A DNA stretch of 64,000 nucleotides from Candidatus Hydrogenedentota bacterium (GCA_016182605.1 JACPGE010000036.1:62001-126000), one strand, 5' to 3'. Counted from the stretch's first letter, positions 34,922 to 44,021 are shown. Notes: generated by a model not told the origin, from the letters alone. Numbers and translations: made by a program.

Positions 34922-37900
34922 ATGCTCAGAAATATGCTGCTCGCCACATTGATCCTTCTCGCGTTCTTCGCGCCGCGGGGCTTCGCCGAAAATACCGAAC
35001 CCGCCGGGACCACGCTCTATGTTTCCAAACTGGGGAACCATACCGATGGCCTGAGCTGGTCCACGGCGTACAACACGATTCAGGCGGCCCTGGAGGCCGT
35101 GCCGGATGCGCGCGGCGGCCACCGCATTATCGTGCGGCCCGACACTTACATGGAGAACATGCTTACCCCGCGGCACAAGGGCGCGCAGGGCCGCTACAAC
35201 GAACTGATCGGCGACGTGGACGGCAAATACGGTTCGGGAACGACCGGCTGGTCCGTGCTCGACTGCGGCGATCCGGACAAGGGATTCAAGAGTTACGACT
35301 GGTTTGGTCCCATCCGTTCCAACGAACAGGGCTGGTCCAAGGACCACACCGATCCCACCTTTTCCGCCATTGACTGGGACCGCTGGAAACTCTCCAGCCT
35401 CTACGTGACCGGTGGGGACGCGGGGCTCTTCTGGGATCTCACGGATCAGGTGAAACCCTTCAGCGTCATTGTGGAGGATTCGGTGGGCATCGGGCGGGCC
35501 TTCGGCGGTGGTCTGGCGCATGCGTTGCCGCGCGCGGGTGAGCCGGTTATCTTCCGCCGCTGCAACCTGTGGGCCCTGGACTGGTGGGGCGACACGGCGG
35601 GCGCTTATGTGCGCTTCGAGAACGAAACGATGCCCGAGACGCCGGACATTCTGTTTGAGGGGTGCACCATGGTGAGCCCGCAGTGCGCGCTGAAAATGGG
35701 GAACTTTGGTTTCACCACCAGCACCCGGGTGCGGCTCGACGGGTGCACGCTGGCGGCGCTCAACTTCTCCCAGCCCCAGGGCACGCCGATCGACGGCGCG
35801 ATCCAGAGTGTGGAACAGGGCAAGTATGTCCACGTGGAGCTTCACGACACGACGGTGATGGGCTACAAGGTGCTTGGCGTGCGCGTGAACAAGGAAACCG
35901 TGAACGAGATGCAGTACACCGTCACCGGGAACTGCGCGGCCTACGTGCAGTTCCAGCAGGAGGTGCCCAAAGGCTTTTACCGGCTCCAGCAATGGCCGGT
36001 GGACCTCTTCCAGACCCTCTCGCCCCCTGCCATTGCGCGCCCCGCGGCCGCCCGCTATGGCGAGCGCAAGATCGTGCAGCGCGACCTCTGCGAGCTGTCC
36101 TCCGTGGTGTGGAAGGAAAAGCTCAGCCACATGGCATGCATCCGGCCCGCGAGCGGCGGCAACAAGGAGGACTACTACCTCGAACTGCGCGATGCGGCAT
36201 CGGGCGAAGTGCTGGCGAAGTTTGCCGAGGGCTACGGACTCGCGAGCGCCTTTGTGCACGACGGCACCTTCTATGCCTTTGCCTCGCGCTTTGAAGACGG
36301 CAACTGGAACGACGTGACCTGTTTCTGGTCGAAGGACCTGAAGCAGTGGGAACAGAAGGTGGTGATTGAGCAGGAGAACGAACATCTCTTTAACAGTTCC
36401 GTGTGCGCAGGCCCGGAGGGCTTTGTGCTCGCGTATGAATCGAACGACCCGGCCTACCCCGCCTTCACCACGAAGTTTGCCCAGTCCCCGGACCTCCAGC
36501 ACTGGACGAAGCTGCCGGAGGCCACCTTTGGCACGGACCGGTATACGGCGTGCCCGTGGATCCACCATGCGAACGGCTATTACTACGTGTTGTACCTGGA
36601 GAACCGGAAGCCCCGCCATTACTTCGAGACCTATATCACGCGATCGGCCGACCTGAAGCACTGGGAATTGAGCAGTGCGAACCCGGTGTTGTCGCCTCTG
36701 GGCCTGGACGAAGGCATCAACGCATCCGATCCCGACCTTGTTGAATTTGAGGGCCAGACCCTGTTGCATTATGCGGTGGGCGATCAGCTTACCTGGATGA
36801 ACATCAAGCAGACCACGTGGCCCGGAACACTGGCCGATTTCCTCGCGTCGTGGTATGCGGCGCCGGGCATTCCCGATCACGGCAGCGTCTCCGCGCCGGC
36901 GCCCGATCGCACGGCGTGGTTTCGGGATGCGAAGTTCGGCATCTTCGTGCACTGGGGCACCTACGCACTCCACGGCAAGAACGACAAGGGCGCGTATTCG
37001 TGTCTGGTGCTGCGCGACGAGGCGATTCCCCCGGCGGAGTACGAGGCGTACGCGGAGCAGTTCACGGCGGAGGAATTTGCGGCCAACGCCTGGCTGGCGC
37101 TGATGCAGCGGGCGGGGGCGCGCTATCTCACCTTCACCTCCAAGCACCACGACGGCTTCTCGATGTTCGATTCCAAACTGACGGACTACGACAGCGCGGA
37201 CCGGGCGGCGAAGAAGGACTTTGTGAAGGAACTGATTTACGCAGCGCAGCCCTTCGGCATCAAGGTCTCGCTGTACTACTCCATGCTCGATTGGCGCCAG
37301 CCGGACTTTGCGGCGGATTTGCCGAAGTACGTGAACGACTATCTTTTCGGTCAGGTGCGTGAACTGTGCACGAATTACGGTCCCATCGCGGGCATCTGGT
37401 TCGACGGCGAGTGGGACCACCCGGAAAGCACGTGGCGCGCAGAGGAACTGGTGAAGTTGATCCATGAATTGCAGCCCGCGGCCCTGGTGAACGATCGCCT
37501 GGGCAAGGGTGTGCGCGGTGAGACGACGCTGGCCGACTTCTATACGCGCGAGCAGCCTTCTGAGATCAATGAGGTCATGGCGTTTGAGGGGGCGCAAGCG
37601 CGGCCTTGGGAGGCCTGCATGACGATCGGCGAGTCGTGGGGCTACAACAAGCACGACACGAAGCAGAAGTCGAGCGCGGAACTGATCCGCATGCTGGTGG
37701 ACGTGGTGTCCCGTGGGGGCAACCTGCTGTTGAATCTGGACCCCACACCCGAAGGCACGATCATGGAGGTGCAGGCGGAGCGCCTGCGCGATATCGGCGC
37801 GTGGCTCGACGTGCACGGCGAGGCGATCTATGGAACGCGCAGTCTGCCGGCGTTGAAGATCGACGGCGCGAAAGCCACGGTGAAGGGGAGCCGCCTCTAC

Positions 37901-38110
37901 CTTCACGTGGAGGAGAACTCGGGCCAGATTGCCGGACTGAAGGGCCTCGAGAATCACGTGTCGCGCGCTTGGTTCCTGGAGACGGGCGAGGAAGTTGCCT
38001 GGAATGCGCAGGACGGCGTGATTACAGTGCCCAAAACGTTGCCCGACCCGGTGGTGTCGACCATCGTGCTGGAACTGGATGGGCCCGCGCGCGTGCGGGC
38101 CGCGAAGTAA
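34922..38110 (+). CDS. Secreted fusion of beta-helix, beta-propeller and GH29 alpha-L-fucosidase
   Basis: The 1062-residue protein starts with a signal peptide (LLATLILLAFFAPRGFA). Residues about 27-370 form a beta-helix-like domain (LYVSKLGNHTDGLSWSTAYN). Residues about 380-640 look like a GH43/GH32-type propeller (ASAFVHDGTFYAFASRF, WFSKDL-type blades). From residue 664 on lies a GH29 catalytic domain: WFRDAKFGIFVHWGTYA, YLTFTSKHHDGFSMFDS, LYYSMLDW and the nucleophile aspartate of GIWFDGEW near 827. It probably removes alpha-L-fucose from polysaccharides outside the cell. The next gene starts 5 bases later. Confidence 0.88.
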   Translation: MLRNMLLATLILLAFFAPRGFAENTEPAGTTLYVSKLGNHTDGLSWSTAYNTIQAALEAVPDARGGHRIIVRPDTYMENMLTPRHKGAQGRYNELIGDVDGKYGSGTTGWSVLDCGDPDKGFKSYDWFGPIRSNEQGWSKDHTDPTFSAIDWDRWKLSSLYVTGGDAGLFWDLTDQVKPFSVIVEDSVGIGRAFGGGLAHALPRAGEPVIFRRCNLWALDWWGDTAGAYVRFENETMPETPDILFEGCTMVSPQCALKMGNFGFTTSTRVRLDGCTLAALNFSQPQGTPIDGAIQSVEQGKYVHVELHDTTVMGYKVLGVRVNKETVNEMQYTVTGNCAAYVQFQQEVPKGFYRLQQWPVDLFQTLSPPAIARPAAARYGERKIVQRDLCELSSVVWKEKLSHMACIRPASGGNKEDYYLELRDAASGEVLAKFAEGYGLASAFVHDGTFYAFASRFEDGNWNDVTCFWSKDLKQWEQKVVIEQENEHLFNSSVCAGPEGFVLAYESNDPAYPAFTTKFAQSPDLQHWTKLPEATFGTDRYTACPWIHHANGYYYVLYLENRKPRHYFETYITRSADLKHWELSSANPVLSPLGLDEGINASDPDLVEFEGQTLLHYAVGDQLTWMNIKQTTWPGTLADFLASWYAAPGIPDHGSVSAPAPDRTAWFRDAKFGIFVHWGTYALHGKNDKGAYSCLVLRDEAIPPAEYEAYAEQFTAEEFAANAWLALMQRAGARYLTFTSKHHDGFSMFDSKLTDYDSADRAAKKDFVKELIYAAQPFGIKVSLYYSMLDWRQPDFAADLPKYVNDYLFGQVRELCTNYGPIAGIWFDGEWDHPESTWRAEELVKLIHELQPAALVNDRLGKGVRGETTLADFYTREQPSEINEVMAFEGAQARPWEACMTIGESWGYNKHDTKQKSSAELIRMLVDVVSRGGNLLLNLDPTPEGTIMEVQAERLRDIGAWLDVHGEAIYGTRSLPALKIDGAKATVKGSRLYLHVEENSGQIAGLKGLENHVSRAWFLETGEEVAWNAQDGVITVPKTLPDPVVSTIVLELDGPARVRAAK

Positions 38111-38114
38111 GGCC

Positions 38115-40085
38115 ATGTGCAGGCTGCATTCACTCGCTTGTCTGGGCTTGTTCCTGGCGGCCCTTCCTGCTTCCGCGGAAGACTTCGCCTCGGTGCCGAA
38201 CAAGGACGCCTGGCTACGGCATCCCGTCTATGGCGATGCGTCCTTCGACAACTTCACGCACCACCCGGGCAATCCGGTGTTGCGTGGCGCGCCGCCGCTG
38301 GAGTGGCCGGTGAACGGCTTTCTCTTCGAGGATCCCGTGAGCACGCACTGGTTTCTCTATGTGGGGCACTATCCCAAGGGCTACGCCATGAGCGATGCCG
38401 CGCCGTTCAGCGCAACGGTGTACCGTTCGGAGGATCGGGGTAAGCACTGGACGGATCTGGGTTCCATCTTTCCGCCGGAGGAGCACACCTTCGAGGGCGA
38501 GACCTCGCCCACCTGGTACGCGCCCGATGTGTCCGTGCTCTATGACGGCGGCAAGTACCACCTCGCCTACGACTGGGCGACGCGCAACACGGCGTGGAGC
38601 AATGCGGCCGCTCCCGGTCCTGAGGCGAACAACGGTTCGGGCTACGCCCGGGCGGAGCGGCCCGAAGGCCCCTATCACCGCACGGCACGGCCCGTCGCGG
38701 ACACCCGCAGCCAGCCACTGCTCCTCGGCAAGTACAAACGCCTCTACGCCTCCACGATTGTTCGCCGCGCGAAGGACTGGGTGGTCCTGGTCTTGACCGA
38801 TTCCGGGCCGCATTTCGGCTGGGGCTATCTGGGTTTTCGCGCCGACCGGCCCGAGGGCCCCTATGATGCGCCGGTAATGCTCCTGCATCCCGAGAAGGAC
38901 GGCTTTCATCCGCCGCTCATGGAGTTCCATCCAAGTTTTGTGCACGACGGCCACGTCTATGCGCCTGCCACGAGTGTGGCGCGGAACCGCAACTTTCAAA
39001 TGATCTGGCGCGCGCCGTTGGAGCGGATGCTTGAGCCTGGCGCGTGGGAGATCGTTCAGCATGGTTCGGTATGGCACGCGGAGCCCGTGGAACATGAGGC
39101 CCACGGTATCTGGGGGCAGGCCTTCTCCGGATTCATCGGCAGCGATGGCGCCTTCAACGTCATGTACCCCGCGCGCGACTCGGAAGGCATGGGCACGATC
39201 AACATTGCGTCCCGGCCTTGGACCGCGCCGTTCCGGGAACAGGGTTTCGTCGTGTCGGGACACCAGGGTGCGAGCATGGTGCGCCTGAAGCGCGCGGGCG
39301 CTTTCGATCGTTTGGCGCTGACGGGAACACTGCACGGCAAGGCCACCGTGATGTGGAATGCCCGAGGTCCCCTCGGGCCCGACGCGGCGAGTTCCGACGC
39401 GACGCTGCACGCGCTGATGCGCACCGCCTATGGCGGGATCGAGATTTCAGAGACGGCGTGGGCGCTGGTGGACGTGGACGCCGCGGGCACGCGCACGGTG
39501 ATCGCGGAGGGCGCGCTGAACGAACAGACCGCACGGCAGATTGAGGTGATGCCCACGGGGGCGGGGCAAGGCACGGTGCGCATCGATGGTGTGGCTTGTT
39601 ACGCCGGCGCGTTGCCGCAAGGCGACGGCACGATTGGACTGCTCGTGGAACCGTCGAGCCATCTCTTCGTGGAGCGCTTCGAAGTGGACGCTGCAAAAGA
39701 TCCCGCCCGCGTGCGATACCTGTACACGGAAGCCCTGCTGGGCGCGGCGCAGAAGATGGCCGATTGGGAAGTTCGGAAGGACGCGGGTTTTCTCTACGGT
39801 ACGGGCGCGATCTCCACTGATGCGGCGTGCGTCGCGAAGTGGAACTTTGAGGGCACTGGGTTTTCGGTTTATGCGCCTGCGGGTCCGGAATTGGGCACGG
39901 CAGAGATCCGTATCGATGGCGCAGTGGCGGGGACGGTGGATCTGAGGCGCGATACGGCGGAGGACTCGGCGGTGCGCTTCAGTAAGGACGGGCTCACGCC
40001 GGGTTTTCACGCGGTGACGGTGCGTCCGGCGATTGGGCGTATTGCAGTGGATGTGCTGGAGGTGGTGCTGGGGGTCAAATACTGA
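38115..40085 (+). CDS. Secreted GH43-like beta-propeller protein with C-terminal sandwich domain
   Basis: The 656-residue protein has a signal peptide (SLACLGLFLAALPASAE). Residues 45-400 resemble a five-bladed propeller (NGFLFEDPVSTHWFLYVGHY, TWYAPDVSVLYDGGKYHLAY, YASTIVRRAKDWVVLVLTDS). Their acidic residues at the blade starts fit GH43-type enzymes. Residues about 410-656 are two beta-rich domains such as carbohydrate-binding modules. It lies 5 bases after the GH29 fusion and probably works on the same polysaccharide. The family is judged from layout, so the substrate is open. Confidence 0.65.
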   Translation: MCRLHSLACLGLFLAALPASAEDFASVPNKDAWLRHPVYGDASFDNFTHHPGNPVLRGAPPLEWPVNGFLFEDPVSTHWFLYVGHYPKGYAMSDAAPFSATVYRSEDRGKHWTDLGSIFPPEEHTFEGETSPTWYAPDVSVLYDGGKYHLAYDWATRNTAWSNAAAPGPEANNGSGYARAERPEGPYHRTARPVADTRSQPLLLGKYKRLYASTIVRRAKDWVVLVLTDSGPHFGWGYLGFRADRPEGPYDAPVMLLHPEKDGFHPPLMEFHPSFVHDGHVYAPATSVARNRNFQMIWRAPLERMLEPGAWEIVQHGSVWHAEPVEHEAHGIWGQAFSGFIGSDGAFNVMYPARDSEGMGTINIASRPWTAPFREQGFVVSGHQGASMVRLKRAGAFDRLALTGTLHGKATVMWNARGPLGPDAASSDATLHALMRTAYGGIEISETAWALVDVDAAGTRTVIAEGALNEQTARQIEVMPTGAGQGTVRIDGVACYAGALPQGDGTIGLLVEPSSHLFVERFEVDAAKDPARVRYLYTEALLGAAQKMADWEVRKDAGFLYGTGAISTDAACVAKWNFEGTGFSVYAPAGPELGTAEIRIDGAVAGTVDLRRDTAEDSAVRFSKDGLTPGFHAVTVRPAIGRIAVDVLEVVLGVKY

Positions 40086-40136
40086 ACCGCGCCCTCCCAC
40101 GAAAGACCTTGTGAACAAGTGGGAAGAAAGTTCAAT

Positions 40137-40901
40137 CTATTTGTCAAGACAAGCAGAGTATTTTCCTACATCGATTGCAGGTACGGTGCCCATCTGTTGT
40201 AACACATGAAAGAGTCGGAGGAGAAACCACATTAATCCAGCATCTGGTTTGCTATACTTTAATTGGGGCTTGTCCTTGCTAGTTCCATCAAGTTCGAACG
40301 CACCATAATCTAAGATGCAGCCGAGATCGATTCTGTACTCATTGGATTTCGCAAGTTCTAGAACTTGAGTTTCGAATTTAGGGCCTAGTGGCGGGTTCCA
40401 TTGGCTTGTTGTGGTAAGAATGCCACCGACCACATGAAAAGGATTTTTAGGGGTAGCAACACCGTTCGCCGACTGAATGCGAACAGATGTTCGCTGCAAT
40501 CGCCGCACGGACGCGGCTTTCTCGGCAGCGTATTCCAAGTTTGCCTTATCTACGGATTGCTTAACTTCGAATACCGCGTATGCACTCTCAGCGGGAATAA
40601 AAAGGATATTATCACGCTTGAGAATAAATGGGCTGTACTGTGCGTCATAAACGACGACATCAATCTGATCGCTCTTGCAACCCGTGTGGTCAATAAGGAA
40701 GGCGCTTTCAATTCCGTAACGCCTTGGCAGGTAATTGCGCAAAATACCAAGCCAAATTGACTCAGTTGCAGAACCTTTGCAGCTAGGGTGGTGCAGATGC
40801 TGTCTGACAAGACCCTGCTCTGCACATACGACAGCCTGGTTGGCTACAAACAGGGATCGCAAATCCTGAAGGTCTTCACTACTCACAAACTTGCTCCTCA
40901 A
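40137..40901 (-). CDS. nucC: CBASS effector nuclease NucC
   Basis: The 254-residue protein matches NucC along its length. ATESIWLGILRNYLPRRYGI is followed by SDQIDVVVYDAQYSPFIL and IPAESAYAVFEVKQS. The restriction-type active site is Ile80-Asp81, exactly 30 residues, then Glu112-Val113-Lys114, the ID-x30-ExK motif known for NucC. NucC trimers bind cyclic tri-AMP, join into hexamers and cut double-stranded DNA, killing the infected cell. It overlaps the TRIP13 gene by 23 bases and is the last gene of the operon. Confidence 0.93.
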   Translation of the reverse strand: MRSKFVSSEDLQDLRSLFVANQAVVCAEQGLVRQHLHHPSCKGSATESIWLGILRNYLPRRYGIESAFLIDHTGCKSDQIDVVVYDAQYSPFILKRDNILFIPAESAYAVFEVKQSVDKANLEYAAEKAASVRRLQRTSVRIQSANGVATPKNPFHVVGGILTTTSQWNPPLGPKFETQVLELAKSNEYRIDLGCILDYGAFELDGTSKDKPQLKYSKPDAGLMWFLLRLFHVLQQMGTVPAIDVGKYSACLDK

Positions 40902-41811
40902 ATGGAGGCGTTGGTGGTGTCACGGAAAGAACTCTCATTGCAAGCTCGAGTGTTAAGGGCTTGTTCGGATAAGCATCAAGCACGCACCTTGGAAGTAGTC
41001 GTTGAATTATATCTGAAGAAGTGAACCCATAGGCACGTCCGTTTTGTGGCCCAGTGGCCAACGCGACAGTTTCAATTTCTTGGGCTGTAATTCCAGAGTG
41101 GGACAATGTTTGGCTTAACAAGGAGCGCCGTTGCTCTGTATTGGGGCGATTGAAACGGAAAATATCTGCTGCGCGTCGCCGAATAGCCGGATCGATTGCG
41201 TTAATCCGATTTGTACACAGAACTACTAGGATCGGGAGGCGGCTCTGCGCAATATCGTCGATGCCGCGTATGACGGCGTTAACCCCCGCCCTGTCTTCGT
41301 GGTGCATTTGGGAGTTCTCTCGGGACTGGGTCAAGGAGTCTGCCTCATCAACCAGAAGGATATGAACGCATCGAGGCTTGCCGGGGCCATTCTTCGAATT
41401 CTGAGCCAAGTGCTTCACTTGTGAGAAAGCTTGGGTCACAAGAGTGGTCATTTCTCCCACCACTCCAGTCCCGCGTGTTGTAAGACTCAGAATATGTAAC
41501 ATCGTATCAATATCGAGTTCCCTAGCGAGCTTATCACCAAATGATTCGGCTAGCGCCGTCTTGCCGGTTCCGACGTCCCCTGCGAAAATGAACATCGGCG
41601 CTCTGTCAAGTATTGTTTTCAGTATTGGTAATTCTATCCTATGAAATCGCGTGCTCCAATCCTTGAGGAGATTGGGATTAACGAGAAAGGCCGCCTCCTT
41701 TAGTAGTTGCGCCTTAATATCTTCTAGACCGATTAAACTTTCATAACGGCGTCGATAATCAGAATTCGGAAACTCAACCACGTCTTGAAAAATTCCATTT
41801 ACTTTACTCAT
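40879..41811 (-). CDS. cap6: TRIP13-like AAA+ ATPase (CBASS Cap6)
   Basis: The 310-residue AAA+ protein has Walker A GDVGTGKTA (residues 78-86), Walker B ILLVDEAD with Asp155-Glu156 and VLCTNRINAIDPAIRRRAAD as sensor and arginine-finger region. In type III CBASS this ATPase removes the HORMA protein from the nucleotidyltransferase and so switches signalling off. It begins one base after the HORMA stop and is followed by nucC. Confidence 0.93.
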   Translation of the reverse strand: MSKVNGIFQDVVEFPNSDYRRRYESLIGLEDIKAQLLKEAAFLVNPNLLKDWSTRFHRIELPILKTILDRAPMFIFAGDVGTGKTALAESFGDKLARELDIDTMLHILSLTTRGTGVVGEMTTLVTQAFSQVKHLAQNSKNGPGKPRCVHILLVDEADSLTQSRENSQMHHEDRAGVNAVIRGIDDIAQSRLPILVVLCTNRINAIDPAIRRRAADIFRFNRPNTEQRRSLLSQTLSHSGITAQEIETVALATGPQNGRAYGFTSSDIIQRLLPRCVLDAYPNKPLTLELAMRVLSVTPPTPPFEEQVCE

Positions 41812-41812
41812 T

Positions 41813-42331
41813 CTAGTATGCCCTGTAAGTTGATCGCTTTATGCCGACACCACCGGAATTGTAACTCTTGTCTGAGTACGTCCAGCACCCACTGCCAATG
41901 GCTGGAGGATCGCCAATGGTGCGTTTGATTGGCAAGATCTTCTTGATCTCTTCCTTTTCAAACAAAGAAAGCCGTTCCCACTTTTCACTATATGTAAGAA
42001 AGTTGAAGAAGTTCTCGTTGCCAGTCAAATTTGCGGAAGATATTATCGAGCCTGGATCATCATCTGCCTTTATTGTTCCGTCTTCGCAAACGTCATACTG
42101 AACTGAGAAAATACGGGTATTGTTGGACTCAAAACCAAAGTCGAAAGACTTGACGTAACCGTCTTTGAGTAAGAGCGCCAGTTCTTCTGCTAGGTTCTCA
42201 ATGTGTTGCTGACTGGGTTTGTCATAATAGAGATTACATAGGTGTAAGTCTGCTGCTATCTTTGATGTCAGGTACCGCGCGTGTGTAAGTGTAAAAACCG
42301 ATGTTGTGGTAAAGGATACTGTCGCAGACAT
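41813..42331 (-). CDS. cap7: Bacterial HORMA-domain protein (CBASS Cap7)
   Basis: The 172-residue protein has the bacterial HORMA family 1 pattern: TTTSVFTLTHARYLTSKIAA, a conserved FGFESNNTRI segment and FFNFLTYSEKWERLSLFEKE. Its C-terminal tail DKSYNSGGVGIKRSTYRAY looks like the self-binding closure motif. In the closed state such proteins sense phage proteins and activate the neighbouring CD-NTase. It sits between the cyclase and TRIP13 genes with gaps of 3 and 1 bases. A single HORMA gene implies the one-HORMA form of type III CBASS. Confidence 0.9.
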   Translation of the reverse strand: MSATVSFTTTSVFTLTHARYLTSKIAADLHLCNLYYDKPSQQHIENLAEELALLLKDGYVKSFDFGFESNNTRIFSVQYDVCEDGTIKADDDPGSIISSANLTGNENFFNFLTYSEKWERLSLFEKEEIKKILPIKRTIGDPPAIGSGCWTYSDKSYNSGGVGIKRSTYRAY

Positions 42332-42334
42332 AAA

Positions 42335-43303
42335 TTAAACTCCAAATGACGGCCCAAGGACCGCCTTCCAGCAATCAACTGCCCGTTCTCTTGTTGTGGC
42401 GTAGCGAGCCTCTGCCAATTTTTCAAGACTTCTTTCCGCACATTGGACAATGCGGATCCTAACCGTATCGTCGTAGTCCTGCGCAATATTATTGTCTGGA
42501 TTAACAGGATCAAAGATCTGAATCGGATCGACGATAGAATTCCGTATTTGCGATATCGAATAATAGTCGGAGAAGCTTATGCGCTTCTTAAGCTGCGATC
42601 GGACGATGTATTTGAAAACAGACTCCATTGCGTTGGGATAATCAGAGAATTCCGTGCCCTGGTCCAGAAGTTCAGCAGTTATCATTTCGGCCATGAACGA
42701 CTTAAATCGAAAATTGCTGTCTAGCTGTTTTTGAGATCTTCCCCACCATTTTATCAGTCGAATAATTTGCGCAAAATGAATGGGTTTCAAGGACTTTCGG
42801 CATCGAATGAATCTTAAATGAAGCGGGATACTGGTTAATACGCGGTTTCCCGAATCGCGGGCATATAAATAGCCTCGATCATCGGGAGCACCTTCGTAGT
42901 AGACTGGAACGACGTCAACATCGAGCCCACTACCGCTAAAAGAGATTCGCACACAATGACGTCCCGGGGATATTTTGTCAGGAGCTATATTTGGGTATGC
43001 TTCTCGAAGGCGCTGTGCTAACCAATCAACCAAGTCATCTATTCGTGAAGGCGCAATCTTGCTCTCGACGTATAGCGCTACATCAATATCATTTAAGGTC
43101 TTTAGGGCGGTGCCCTTCGCGAGACTTCCAGACAGTAACATTTTTACAAGGCCGTGATTCGGGTGGGTGTCGATAAAGCTTCCAATATTTTCTCTTAACC
43201 GTCCAACTTGCTCTCGATATTCTTTTGCATCGTTACGATGAAGGTTAACCTTTGTCTCTGCAAAATAGACCAAGTCAGAATGTGTCACATAGCCGTTTGC
43301 CAT
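42335..43303 (-). CDS. cdnC: CD-NTase cyclic oligonucleotide synthase of type III CBASS
   Basis: The 322-residue nucleotidyltransferase has the active site LLSGSLAKGTALKTLNDIDV: Gly59-Ser60 followed by Asp72 and Asp74. The third metal-binding acid lies in GLDVDVVPV (Asp128 or Asp130). The C-terminal helical core (RLIKWWGRSQKQ) fits CD-NTases. With HORMA, TRIP13 and NucC next door it should make cyclic tri-AMP, which argues for the C clade, but clade D cannot be excluded from motifs alone. Ribosome site AGGAGG precedes ATG 43303. It is the first gene of the operon. Confidence 0.9.
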   Translation of the reverse strand: MANGYVTHSDLVYFAETKVNLHRNDAKEYREQVGRLRENIGSFIDTHPNHGLVKMLLSGSLAKGTALKTLNDIDVALYVESKIAPSRIDDLVDWLAQRLREAYPNIAPDKISPGRHCVRISFSGSGLDVDVVPVYYEGAPDDRGYLYARDSGNRVLTSIPLHLRFIRCRKSLKPIHFAQIIRLIKWWGRSQKQLDSNFRFKSFMAEMITAELLDQGTEFSDYPNAMESVFKYIVRSQLKKRISFSDYYSISQIRNSIVDPIQIFDPVNPDNNIAQDYDDTVRIRIVQCAERSLEKLAEARYATTRERAVDCWKAVLGPSFGV

Positions 43304-43324
43304 TGATGGGCCTCCTAGAATCTG

Positions 43325-43378
43325 TTAGCACTCACTCGCGCTGAGTGCCAGTATACTGAAAATTTTATCCCCTGTCAA
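43325..43378 (-). promoter_or_regulatory. Sigma-70 promoter of the CBASS operon overlapped by a CIRCE (HrcA) operator
   Basis: On the minus strand TTGACA (43378-43373) and TATACT (43355-43350) are 17 bases apart, a near-consensus promoter. Directly behind it, on plus coordinates 43325-43351, lies TTAGCACTC, a 9-base spacer and GAGTGCCAG. The CIRCE consensus is TTAGCACTC-N9-GAGTGCTAA, so the left arm is perfect, the right arm matches 7 of 9 and the spacing is exact. The operator covers the expected transcription start and ends 22 bases before the CD-NTase start codon, the position used by HrcA at heat-shock operons. Confidence 0.82.
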
Positions 43379-43736
43379 TAGACAATAATGCTAAAAACTA
43401 TTTCTTTTGGCCTTACTTATCGAATCATTTAAGGGGAAATTAGAAGGCATCCATTTAGCTGCGGGAAGTAGAAATTCTCGTCCTAAGTGCTGCTCAGAAT
43501 GTTCAAGGATTCGAGATGTCATTATTGCACAGGTATTGGAGATTCTTGGCCTAATTCAAGACCCTCGCGCTTATATGGTCCAATTGCGTGCTACTGAGAT
43601 AGGTGGTATTGCGCCGCTTGCCAATCGGACGATACTTTTGGAGTGTTTGAATTGGCTAACGCTTGTCGACTATCTGTCACTGCGTATTGAAGCCTATGAC
43701 AAAGCGTCGCGTGGTAATCGAATTGCGGAAGGTGCC
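43379..43736. other. AT-rich stretch without a convincing gene
   Basis: A plus-strand frame starting with TTG (43407-43814, 135 residues) is open but has no ribosome site and no recognisable motif, and it runs into the opposing small membrane-protein gene. I therefore see no supported feature here apart from the CBASS promoter at its left edge. Confidence 0.4.
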
Positions 43737-44021
43737 TTAATTCGAGTTATCGTTCTTCGATGCAATAAGCACGCCTGCAGCGGTAGTAACGACTGTTATC
43801 GTCCATTGAATTAAAAGTCGCGTGGTGTCGATTCTCACCCCAGAACGCACTAAAGAATTCTTGGGCTTTGGTGGATTAAAAATTGCCCAATAGCCACCTA
43901 TATCTTCCCGGGTTGCGCCCGTGCCCTTAAACGTGAAGAGCCAAGGCGGGTAGACGCCCATGCATATAAATATCACTGCGCCGACCAAGATTATGCGTTT
44001 TTGTCTGGAGTTCAGAATCAC
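43737..44021 (-). CDS. Small two-helix membrane protein
   Basis: The 94-residue frame has RQKRIILVGAVIFICMGVYP followed by PWLFTF as helix 1, then GGYWAIFNPPKPKNSLVRSG as a short exposed loop. LLIQWTITVVTTAAGVLIAS forms helix 2. The WAIFNPPKP and GVRIDTTRLLIQW pieces resemble small uncharacterised membrane proteins common in diverse bacteria. I chose GTG 44021, preceded by GAGGG. A longer TTG start at 44054 is possible. It is adjacent to the CBASS island and may have arrived with it. Confidence 0.55.
   Translation of the reverse strand: MILNSRQKRIILVGAVIFICMGVYPPWLFTFKGTGATREDIGGYWAIFNPPKPKNSLVRSGVRIDTTRLLIQWTITVVTTAAGVLIASKNDNSN

Noticed and set aside
34163-38203. 1346-residue open frame on the minus strand
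   Set aside because: Antisense to the GH29 fusion with its clear catalytic motifs; no ribosome site or recognisable domain.
40879-40901. Frameshift between TRIP13 and NucC
   Set aside because: Both proteins are full length with intact motifs; the 23-base overlap is simple translational coupling.
43407-43814. 135-residue plus-strand frame beside CBASS
   Set aside because: TTG start without ribosome site, no motif, and overlap with a better opposing membrane-protein frame.
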